Below, in pieces: positions 17,332 through 24,488 of a stretch of DNA of 64,000 nucleotides (its first letter is position 1; each line of letters begins with the position of its first letter). The position numbers and the translations under genes are program-made. The notes under the pieces were generated by a model, which was given only the letters and a program-made list of their open reading frames with translations, ran no database searches and was not told where the DNA came from. This DNA comes from CATQHP01 sp965214915 (GTDB lineage Bacteria; Acidobacteriota; Terriglobia; Bryobacterales; UBA6623), in contig CBDCCP010000001.1 of NCBI GenBank assembly GCA_965214915.1, positions 1,860,001 to 1,924,000 on the forward strand, given 5' to 3'.

Positions 17332-18891
17332 TTATAGCGTAGGGCCGATGCGCCACGTCACGAACTCGCGGTGGCCCAGGCGCTCGCTGTGGGTCTTTTT
17401 GCCCGAAGCTACGTCGAGAACGAACTCGTACATGCGCTTGCCCAGAGACGGGATGTCCTCTTCGCCGTCGGCCACGGCGCCCGCGTTGATGTCCATGTCT
17501 TCGTTCATGTGCGAGGCCATCGGGGTGTTGGAGGCGACCTTGATTACCGGCGCGGTCGGAAAGCCGAAACAACTGCCCCGTCCCGTGGTGAACAGGCAGA
17601 CGTTGCAGCCGCCCGCCACCATGCCCGCCACCGAAGGCGGATCGTAGCCGGGGCTGTTCATGAATACGAAGCCCGGCTCCGCGATGCGCTCGGCGTAGTC
17701 GTAAACCGCGGTCAGGTTGGAGGAGCCGCCCTTGGCCACGGCGCCCAGCGATTTTTCGGCGATGTTCGAGATGCCGCCGGCGCGGTTGCCCGGCGACGGA
17801 TTGCTGTTGAACGTCGGCGCATCCCGGAAACGGCCCACATAGTCGAAATACCAGTCGAGCATGTCGAGCAGCCGCCGGCCGACTTGGCGGTTGACCGCGC
17901 GGCGCGTCAGCAGATGCTCGGCGCCCCAAATCTCCGTCGTTTCGCCCAGACAGGCCGTGCCGCCCTGCTTGACGATGAGATCGGAGCAATAGCCGACGCC
18001 GGGGTTGGCGGTAATTCCCGAAAACCCGTCCGAGCCGCCGCACTCGAGCGAGACGGTCAGCTTCGACGCCGGGCAGGGAACGCGCTCCGTCCTGCCCACT
18101 TCGTCGATCAACTCCCAGACGGCCTTGACGCTGTCGGCGACGACTCTGCGGGTTCCTCCGCTCTCTTGCAGGGTGAAGCCGCGGCGCGGGGCGCTCCCGT
18201 TCCCCGTCGCTTCAGGCCGCGTGTAGTAGCCGATCTGGTTGACCTCGCAGCCCAGGCCGACCACGACCGCGGCGGCGACGTTGGGATGATCGGCCAAGCC
18301 GTCGAGCGTGCGCCGCAGCAGTTGCGCGTCCGCCCCCTCGGCTTTGCCGCAGCCGTCCTCGTGGGGCAGGGCGATGACGCCGTCGATGCCGGAATCGTCG
18401 AACGATTCGTACTGGAACGCGTCCCCGATTTTCTGCGTTGCGTACGCGGAACAGTTGCTGGCGCCGACAATCACAACGTAATTCCGCGTGCCGGCGCGGC
18501 CGTCCGCGCGCGGATAGCCGAGGAATGCGCTCCTGGGGTGGACAGGGGTTTGCGGCAAGTCGGTCAGCGCCGTGGCGAACTCGTATTCGCGCTCGGCTAC
18601 GTCGAACAGCAGATTGTGCGTGTGAACCCAGTCTCCCGGCGCAAGCGCGGCGCCGGCGCGGCCGATATCTTCGCCGTACTTGAAAACCGCGCCGCCTGCG
18701 GGAATCCGGGCAACGGCCACCTTATGACCCGCAGCGACGGCTTTGGGAATCCCGATCGAGGCCCCTTCGAACTCAATCTGCGCATTAGCCGGAAGCGACA
18801 CCCGCGCCACCGCCACGTTATCCGCCGGGTTGAGCCGGATCAACGGATTGGCGGGAATGGCCGCAGGATCGAGATGGACGAGACCGGACAT
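17332..18891 (-). CDS. uxaA: UxaA-family altronate/galactarate-type dehydratase
   Basis: 519 aa. The N-terminal SAF domain (about residues 1-100: GHKVAVARIPAGGAVFKYGE, GDWVHTHN) is followed by the dehydratase body with ALPHEDGCGK, VVGLGCEVNQIG, LTVSLECGGSDGFSGITANP and GCNVCLFTTGRGSCFGFP. Conserved Cys residues are consistent with a metal centre. The family removes water from D-altronate or D-galactarate in hexuronate breakdown. It is the last gene of a minus-strand operon: enolase-superfamily gene (now split), GAF protein 32 nt later, then this gene 15 nt later. Insertion upstream should therefore affect its expression. Confidence 0.9.
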   Translation of the reverse strand: MSGLVHLDPAAIPANPLIRLNPADNVAVARVSLPANAQIEFEGASIGIPKAVAAGHKVAVARIPAGGAVFKYGEDIGRAGAALAPGDWVHTHNLLFDVAEREYEFATALTDLPQTPVHPRSAFLGYPRADGRAGTRNYVVIVGASNCSAYATQKIGDAFQYESFDDSGIDGVIALPHEDGCGKAEGADAQLLRRTLDGLADHPNVAAAVVVGLGCEVNQIGYYTRPEATGNGSAPRRGFTLQESGGTRRVVADSVKAVWELIDEVGRTERVPCPASKLTVSLECGGSDGFSGITANPGVGYCSDLIVKQGGTACLGETTEIWGAEHLLTRRAVNRQVGRRLLDMLDWYFDYVGRFRDAPTFNSNPSPGNRAGGISNIAEKSLGAVAKGGSSNLTAVYDYAERIAEPGFVFMNSPGYDPPSVAGMVAGGCNVCLFTTGRGSCFGFPTAPVIKVASNTPMASHMNEDMDINAGAVADGEEDIPSLGKRMYEFVLDVASGKKTHSERLGHREFVTWRIGPTL

Positions 18892-18906
18892 GGCTGCCGT
18901 CGAATG

Positions 18907-19338
18907 TTACAACGTATCGGCCAGCGCCGCGCCGACCTTCATCAGCAGCGCCGTTTCCTCGCCGCTGAACTGCCGCTGGCGCGCCGTCGCCACGCCCAGA
19001 GCGCCCACGGCCTTGCCGTCTTTCATCAGCGGCACGCAGATCGAGCCCTTCGCGCCCGTCGTTTTGGCGCCCGGCCTGGCGTCGCCGCTCGCATCGGTTT
19101 GCAGGTTGCACATGTCCACCGGCTCGCGGCGCTCGACGGCAAGGCCGGCGATGCCCTTGCCCACGGGGATGCGCCGAATCACGGGCAGCAAGCGGTCGGG
19201 AATGCCGCCGGCATGAGCTTCGAGATGCAGCAATCCGTCGGCGGCGAGCTTGTGGACCGTGCCCGTGTCGGCATCCAACTCGACGAGCACGAGCGCAAGC
19301 GCGCCCGCGGCGTCGAGCGTCCGAATTTTTTCTATCAA
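18907..19338 (-). CDS. Stand-alone GAF-domain protein
   Basis: 143 aa from a TTG start. The single GAF domain covers nearly the whole protein: VGKGIAGLAVERREPVDMCN, GSICVPLMKDGKAVGALGVA, FSGEETALLMKVGAALA. No output domain is attached. Position between the enolase-superfamily gene and uxaA suggests a ligand sensor or a free-methionine-sulfoxide-reductase-like protein. The catalytic Cys trio of fRMsr is not complete here, so sensing is the likelier role. Confidence 0.82.
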   Translation of the reverse strand: MIEKIRTLDAAGALALVLVELDADTGTVHKLAADGLLHLEAHAGGIPDRLLPVIRRIPVGKGIAGLAVERREPVDMCNLQTDASGDARPGAKTTGAKGSICVPLMKDGKAVGALGVATARQRQFSGEETALLMKVGAALADTL

Positions 19339-19370
19339 GGCGATGCTCTTAGTTTAGCGAGTCCCGCCTG

Positions 19371-20070
19371 TCAAATGAACGCCACGGAACCGTCTTCGCG
19401 GTAACCCGTGGAGCGTTTCCACGGACGCGGCGGGTAATGCCGGAACGCCTCCTCGTTGAGTTCCACTCCCCATCCGGGCTTGGAGGGAATGTCCAGGTAC
19501 CCTTCCCGCACCATCAGCGGCTCCTGCAGCACGTCTTTGTAAGCTCCGTCAACGGGAGCTTTGTACTCGAGCACCAGGAAGTTCGGCGTCGAGGCGGCAA
19601 AATGAACGTTCACGGCCGTGGCCAGCGGGCTCATCGGATTGTGCGGCGCAACCATCATGTACTGCGCCTCGGCCATCGCCGCGATCTTCTTCATCTCGAG
19701 CACGCCGCCGCAAACGCAAATGTCCGGCTGGACAATGTCCACGGCCTGCAGATTGACGATGTCGCGAAATTCGTATTTCGTGAAATTGCACTCGCCGCTG
19801 GCCAAGGGGATATCCACGTGGTCGGCGAGCTTCTTCATCGCTTCGGGGTTCTCCGGGCGGATCGGCTCTTCCAGCCAAAACGGATAGTAAGGTTCGATCT
19901 CCTTGGCGACGCGGATTGCCCGCTGCACCTCGAAGTAACGGGCGTGGATATCGACAGCGATGTCCACGTCCGGCCCGACTGCATCGCGAACGGCCTTGAC
20001 GCGGTCGCCGGCAATGCGCGTGACGCGGTTGTAGGGCATGCGGTTGTCGCCGGGGTTGTGCGGCGACATC
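19371..20070 (-). pseudogene. 3' half of an enolase-superfamily dehydratase split by an insertion
   Basis: Carries the catalytic barrel: D in DIAVDIHARYF, E in FWLEEPIRPENP, E in LASGECNF, His in VAPHNPMSP; these are the metal and base positions of the galactonate-dehydratase-like group. It starts inside the gene at the codon for VK|MSPHNP. The missing N-terminal half is at 26759-27339. The two parts add to 1281 bp, an exact 426-codon ORF plus stop. An ATG at 20069 could start a fragment, but without the capping domain it should be inactive. Confidence 0.9.
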
Positions 20071-20409
20071 TATTCTTACAAAAATATACTGTACACTGCT
20101 TCCGCCGAGGTGTTCTAGACAAGTGTGTTTTAGGTACCGGGTGCGTCGGGGTTGCGTGTGCGCAAAGGGGGTGCCGCTTAGCGCGGGTGGTGCCGTGTGT
20201 TGTCACTGTGGTGAGGCCCCTGGCCTGTTTAGAGCTCGTGTGGGGGGCTTTTGTGCTGGGCACGCTATTTGCTGAATATGTGGGCTAAAGGCGCAGAAGA
20301 TTTGCTACATTGCTGGGACATGCACCCTAAGAGCTGATGAAACTGTAACTGATGAAACTATAGCTACGGAGTTTATTATACCTAGACCTAAAGGGTTTAT
20401 TATAACCAA
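20071..20409 (+). other. Left part of the insertion, no convincing intact gene
   Basis: About 340 bp of mixed composition. One frame ending at 20288 gives a Cys/Val-rich tail (LACLELVWGAFVLGTLFAE) and another, 20290-20409, is open with ADETVTDETIATEFIIPRPK before being cut by the IS21 element. Neither has a start I can defend. Two copies of a gtttattata-type motif (20372 and 20393) recur upstream of both protease genes. Confidence 0.4.
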
Positions 20410-20412
20410 TGA

Positions 20413-20435
20413 TCGACGACAATTATTTTTGCCGG
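20413..20435 (+). repeat. IS21 left inverted repeat
   Basis: 23 bp, perfectly inverted relative to 23492-23514. Confidence 0.9.
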
Positions 20436-20481
20436 TTGCCGAGGACGCGATCGGCCGGTTCGTGGACCCACCCGGAGTCGT

Positions 20482-22002
20482 GTGAGACTGCCCGTTTTCC
20501 TCGCGGAGGACGGGTTGGTCACGGATGCGCAGGTTCGGCGATTGCGAGAGAAACGGATGTCGGGGAAGACGTTGGCGGCGGCCGCGGCGGCGGCGGGAAT
20601 GAGCGAGCGGACGGCGCGCCAGTGGCAGAGCGGCGCGTTGCCGTCGACGGCGAAGGCGCCGCGGACGTGGCGGACGCGGGAGGACCCGTTCGCCGACGTG
20701 TGGGAGTCGGAGGTGGTGCCGCAGCTTGTGGTCGATGCCGACGGCCGGCTGCAGGTGCTGACGCTGTTCAAGGCGCTGTGCCGGCGGCATCCGGGTTGCT
20801 TTCAGGAGGGGCAGCTACGGACGCTGCAGCGGCGGGTCCGCGACTGGCGGGTGCAGTACGGTGCGGACCGCGAGGTGTACTTCGAGCAGGTGGCGGTTGC
20901 GGGTCGGGAAGCGGCGTTCGACTTCACCGACACGAGCGATCTGGGCGTGACGATCCGGGGCGTTGGGTTCCCGCACCTGTTGTTCGAGTGGGTGCTGAGC
21001 TACAGCAAGTGGACGTATGTGGGGCTGGCGCTGAGCGAGACGTTCGAGGCGCTGGTGGCTGGCCTGCAGGGCGCGCTGTGGACACTGGGTGCGGTGCCGG
21101 CGGTGCTTCGTCACGACAATCTGTCGGCGGCGACGCACGAGCTGAAGCGCAGCGGCGGGCGCCAGTTGACGGCACGTTTCCGGCAGGTTCTGGACCACTA
21201 CGGGCTGGACTCGTCGCGGATCCAGCCGGGGAAACCGCACGAGAACGGGGTCGCCGAGCAGGCGCACTTCCGCACGAAGACGGCCATCGAGCAGGCGCTG
21301 CTGCTGCGGGGCGACAGAGACTTCGTCGACGAATCGGCGTATCTGCGCTTCGTGCGTGCGGTCGTCGACGAAGAGCGGAACCGGCCGGCGGCGGCTCGGC
21401 TGGCCGAGGAGCGTTCGTATCTGCGACCGTTGCCGGCGGCGCGGATCCCGGAGTACACGACCTTCCAGTGCAGAGTGCGCAAGTGGAGCACGATTCGCAT
21501 CGGCAGCCGAATCTACTCGGTGCCGTCGCGCCTGATAGGTCACACGGTCGAGGCTCGTCAGCACCCGTCGACGGTCGATGTCCTCTACGGCGGCCGGGTG
21601 CTGTGCACGATGCCGCGGCTGCGGGGCGCGGCGGACCACCGGATCGACTACCGCCACATCATCGGCAGCCTGGTTCGCAAGCCGGGCGCCTTTGCGCGGT
21701 ATCGCTTCCGGGAGGAGCTGTTCCCGTCGCTGACGTTCCGGGCGGCGTATGACGCGCTGGGTCGGACGCACGGCGAGCGGGCCGACGTCGAGTATGTGCG
21801 GCTGCTGCACCTGGCGGCGACGACCAGCGAGCGGCGGGTCGAGGCGACGCTTCGGGCTCGCCTCGACGCCGGCGACACGTGCGAGTACGCCAGCGTTCAG
21901 GCCGAGGTGCGTCCGCCGGTCCCGACCGTGCCGGTGGTCCACATCCCTCGCCCGGACCTGACGCGTTACGACGCGTTGTTGACCGGAGGTCTGCACGGAT
22001 GA
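20482..22002 (+). CDS. istA: IS21-family transposase IstA
   Basis: 506 aa. N-terminal helix-turn-helix (LREKRMSGKTLAAAAAAAGM). DDE integrase core: D in AAFDFTDTSDLG, D in VLRHDNLSAATHE, E in KPHENGVAEQAHFRTK. C-terminal part RIGSRIYSVPSRLIG is the beta-barrel domain seen in IS21 transposases. It joins IS ends to target DNA and needs IstB. The gene is full length and starts with GTG; its stop overlaps the istB start (ATGA, 21999-22002), the standard coupled layout. Confidence 0.95.
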   Translation: MRLPVFLAEDGLVTDAQVRRLREKRMSGKTLAAAAAAAGMSERTARQWQSGALPSTAKAPRTWRTREDPFADVWESEVVPQLVVDADGRLQVLTLFKALCRRHPGCFQEGQLRTLQRRVRDWRVQYGADREVYFEQVAVAGREAAFDFTDTSDLGVTIRGVGFPHLLFEWVLSYSKWTYVGLALSETFEALVAGLQGALWTLGAVPAVLRHDNLSAATHELKRSGGRQLTARFRQVLDHYGLDSSRIQPGKPHENGVAEQAHFRTKTAIEQALLLRGDRDFVDESAYLRFVRAVVDEERNRPAAARLAEERSYLRPLPAARIPEYTTFQCRVRKWSTIRIGSRIYSVPSRLIGHTVEARQHPSTVDVLYGGRVLCTMPRLRGAADHRIDYRHIIGSLVRKPGAFARYRFREELFPSLTFRAAYDALGRTHGERADVEYVRLLHLAATTSERRVEATLRARLDAGDTCEYASVQAEVRPPVPTVPVVHIPRPDLTRYDALLTGGLHG

Positions 22003-22820
22003 CGGCCCCGAGCACGCAGGTGACGACGCTGCTGACGCAGTTCAACCTGACGACGGCGGCCGAGGAGTTGGTACCGCGGCTGACACAGGCCGGCCACCAC
22101 GACGCGCTGCCGGTGTTGCTGGAAGTGTTCGAGGCCGAAGCCGAGGCGCGTCGCCAGCGCCGGATTGCCCGATTGCGACGAGCATCGCGTCTGCCGCCCG
22201 GCAAGACGTTCGAGACGCTCGACACCGGAAGGTTGCCGGGCCCGGTCGTGCAGCAGTTGAAGACGCTGGCCACCGGGGCGTTCCTCGAAACGGCGACCAA
22301 TGTGCTCGCCTTCGGTCTGCCGGGCGTCGGCAAGAGCCACGCGTTGTGCGCGGTCGCGCACGCGCTGGTCGAAGCCGGCCACAGCGTGTTGTGCGTGCCG
22401 GCCTACGCCCTGGTGCAGGAACTGCTCGGCGCCAAACGCGACCTCGACCTGCCGCGGGCGCTGCGCAAGCTCGACCTCTTCGAGGTGATTCTGGCCGATG
22501 ATCTCGGCTACGTGCAGCAGAGCCCGGACGAGGCCGAGGTGCTGTTCACATTGCTGGCCGAGCGCTACGAGCGGCGCTCGGTGATGGTGACCAGCAACCT
22601 GGTGTTCAGCCAGTGGGACCGGATCTTCCGCGACCAGATGGCCACCGCCGCGGCGATCGACCGGCTGGTACACCACTCGGTGGTGCTCGAGTTCGACGTG
22701 CCGAGCTATCGAACGGACCCGTCGCGACCGACATCGCCGGCGCCATCACCACCGCCGGCACGTCGTGGACGTCCGCCGGGTCCGCTGTTGCCGCGGCGCC
22801 GTCGACCCGCTGCTTCCTGA
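21999..22820 (+). CDS. istB: IS21-family helper ATPase IstB
   Basis: 273 aa. Walker A FGLPGVGKSHALCAVAHAL, Walker B LFEVILADDLGYVQ and the arginine-finger region SVMVTSNLVFSQWDRIF are DnaA/DnaC-like AAA+ features of IstB. It recruits and regulates IstA. The C-terminus after VPSYRTD is a proline/arginine-rich tail (PAPSPPPARRGRPPGPLLPR) not usual for the family, which suggests read-through into non-coding IS sequence or a lineage-specific extension. Confidence 0.95.
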   Translation: MTAPSTQVTTLLTQFNLTTAAEELVPRLTQAGHHDALPVLLEVFEAEAEARRQRRIARLRRASRLPPGKTFETLDTGRLPGPVVQQLKTLATGAFLETATNVLAFGLPGVGKSHALCAVAHALVEAGHSVLCVPAYALVQELLGAKRDLDLPRALRKLDLFEVILADDLGYVQQSPDEAEVLFTLLAERYERRSVMVTSNLVFSQWDRIFRDQMATAAAIDRLVHHSVVLEFDVPSYRTDPSRPTSPAPSPPPARRGRPPGPLLPRRRRPAAS

Positions 22821-23196
22821 AACCTGTGTGGTCCGAGACGTCGGCGAGCTGGCGGTTATGAAGGCCCTCGCTGCACTCGGAACGTTTACCTCGCGCACGC
22901 TCGGCCACAGGCCGTCAACCCGCTGCGCGAGTCCTCCGCTACGCTCCGGCCCTTCGGGTGACTGCCTGTGGCCGAGCGTGCGGGAAGCCCTTGCGGGCCA
23001 GCCGGAAGGCTGGCCCGCGTTCGACTGCCCGGAAGTGCGACGCCGGGGAGCCGCTCCGCTGTCGCGGACCAACGCACACGCGTACACCAATGCCGACGGC
23101 AACCGAGCGGTGGGGTCTGTCGCCACGCTTGCGCCTCGAACGCTCGGCCGACCGCTTCCCCTCCGGTCCGTTACGTAACGGTGCAGTATTAGTCCT
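22821..23196. repeat. Non-coding part of the IS21 element with strong hairpins
   Basis: Between istB and the small ORF. A 19-bp perfect inverted repeat (22894-22912 with 22964-22982, CGCACGCTCGGCCACAGGC) encloses 51 bp. Right after it, an 11-bp perfect stem with GGAA loop (22993-23018) looks like a strong terminator-type hairpin. No start-to-stop frame here resembles a known protein. Confidence 0.7.
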
Positions 23197-23487
23197 ATGG
23201 CGCTGACGAACGCGGAGCGGCAGGCACGTTACCGGGAGCGGCGGAAGGTCGCCGAATCCCGGATCCGGTACCGCCGGCCAGCAGACCGGAGGTCGCGGCC
23301 ACAGCAGTGGAACGACGCGGTGCAGACGCTCCTGGAGTTGCAGGAACAGTACCAGGAGTGGCGGGACGCGTTGCCGGAATCCCTCGCCGGGTCCGCGACC
23401 GCGGAGTTGCTCGAGCAGGTCTGCGATCTGGATCTGTCGGTACTGGAGGCTGTCGACCTGCCCAGGGGCTTCGGGCGTGACGGCTAG
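23197..23487 (+). CDS. Small basic/coiled protein carried by the IS21 element
   Basis: 96 aa. MALTNAERQARYRERRKVAE is a basic N-terminal motif found in many short proteins encoded on mobile elements. The C-terminal half (TLLELQEQYQEWRDALPESL then ATAELLEQVCDLDL) is helical and acidic. It lies inside the IS, just before the right repeats. The role is unknown; a DNA-binding accessory or regulator of the element is one option. Confidence 0.65.
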   Translation: MALTNAERQARYRERRKVAESRIRYRRPADRRSRPQQWNDAVQTLLELQEQYQEWRDALPESLAGSATAELLEQVCDLDLSVLEAVDLPRGFGRDG

Positions 23488-23491
23488 CGCG

Positions 23492-23514
23492 CCGGCAAAA
23501 ATAATTGTCGTCGA
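23492..23514 (-). repeat. IS21 right inverted repeat
   Basis: 23 bp, perfectly inverted relative to 20413-20435; a partial further copy follows to 23533. Confidence 0.9.
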
Positions 23515-23563
23515 CCGGCAAAAGTAGTTGACACCGAACAGCGGAGTTTATTATTATGATGTC

Positions 23564-24445
23564 ATGTCTTGCTTTCGAATCAAGACTGTGGCTTCTTTAC
23601 TGCTGTTGGTGCCTCTTGTTGTGAAAGCTAATGACTCTGAGCTACCAAGTGACGTTAATCCAAATGACGTTAATCGTGCGGACCTTTGTTCTAAGTACGC
23701 TTACACTGAAGGAGAGATTCCTCGTACCCGTTTGCTATACCTTGGTGAAGGGGCAGACAAGTATCGAGAGTTTATTGAGCTTGCCGTTGAAAAATGGAAT
23801 GCGGCTGTTTTTGCTGCTGGAGGACCTGAGCAGCTCATCAAAATTACAGATGAGGCACCCCACAGGTATTATCTTGAAGACGATTTCTATGAATATATAA
23901 ATTACTATATATATTTACAAGGACTTAACGATTATCAAAGCGCCATTTACTTTAAAGTTGGGGGTGGTGTGTCGGGTGTTGCTGGTGGTGGTGATATTTA
24001 TATTAACCCGCACTTGGAAGAAAAGTATGGAGGGCCTGGTAAAGCCATTGTTATAATTCACAAGCTTATGGATTTAGGGGAGGGTAGGGGGCTCTACACT
24101 GCTACTCGCCGTGTTTACGGCGTCATTTTGCACGAAATTGGGCATCTTGTGGGTCTCCGCCATATTCCCAATTTAGGAAACATTATGGGCCCCGGAGCAA
24201 ATGATCAGGTCGTGGAACAATGGCGGCCCTTTGCAGAGCTTGCTCGTCGCTCACCTGGGCTGGACTTAGAAGATGTAGGGATTGTTGCGGATTCGAAGCG
24301 ATTTTATAATTTAGATCTTATAGACGACCCGGAGGAGCTCAAAATGGTAGATAGGTTTACGCGAACAATGGAGCTCGGCGAGCAGGAAAAGATGCTTTTG
24401 AACTGCCTTTATCGGCAATATAAATATAGGCCGGAATATAACTAA
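23564..24445 (+). CDS. Secreted metzincin-like metalloprotease 1
   Basis: 293 aa. Signal peptide CFRIKTVASLLLLVPLVVKA. The zinc site H190-E-I-G-H194-LVGLR-H200 is the full HExxHxxGxxH metzincin motif, followed by LGNIMGP, a Met-turn-like segment. One Cys after the signal (DLCSKY) and one near the end (LNCLYRQ) are shared with protease 2 and could form a disulfide. The protein is strongly AT-rich at DNA level, unlike the host. The ATG at 23564 is preferred because it aligns with the signal peptide of protease 2; longer frames add IS sequence. The IS21 element ends 30 bp upstream, so native control is lost. Closest broad class is matrixin-like; no specific family is recognised. Confidence 0.82.
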   Translation: MSCFRIKTVASLLLLVPLVVKANDSELPSDVNPNDVNRADLCSKYAYTEGEIPRTRLLYLGEGADKYREFIELAVEKWNAAVFAAGGPEQLIKITDEAPHRYYLEDDFYEYINYYIYLQGLNDYQSAIYFKVGGGVSGVAGGGDIYINPHLEEKYGGPGKAIVIIHKLMDLGEGRGLYTATRRVYGVILHEIGHLVGLRHIPNLGNIMGPGANDQVVEQWRPFAELARRSPGLDLEDVGIVADSKRFYNLDLIDDPEELKMVDRFTRTMELGEQEKMLLNCLYRQYKYRPEYN

Positions 24446-24488
24446 TATAACTATGCTTAAGAAGTTTATTATAACCAAGGAGTTTAGT

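Larger units (their letters stand above)
20410..23533 (+). mobile_element. IS21-family insertion sequence
   Basis: Contains istA, an overlapping istB and a small third ORF. A 23-bp perfect inverted repeat, TCGACGACAATTATTTTTGC plus CGG, is at 20413-20435 and inverted at 23492-23514. A second, shorter copy of the repeat (ccggcaaaagtagttgaca, 23515-23533) lies outside the right one, as is common in IS21 elements, which carry several terminal repeats. Ends chosen as TG...CA, usual for the family. No clear target duplication is visible. At 3.1 kb it is longer than most IS21 elements because of a 376-bp non-coding stretch and the extra ORF. It is inserted just upstream of protease 1. Confidence 0.88.

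Noticed and set aside
17371..19404. 677-aa plus-strand ORF over uxaA and GAF genes
   Set aside because: Opposite strand to two recognised proteins; Arg/Gly-rich shadow.
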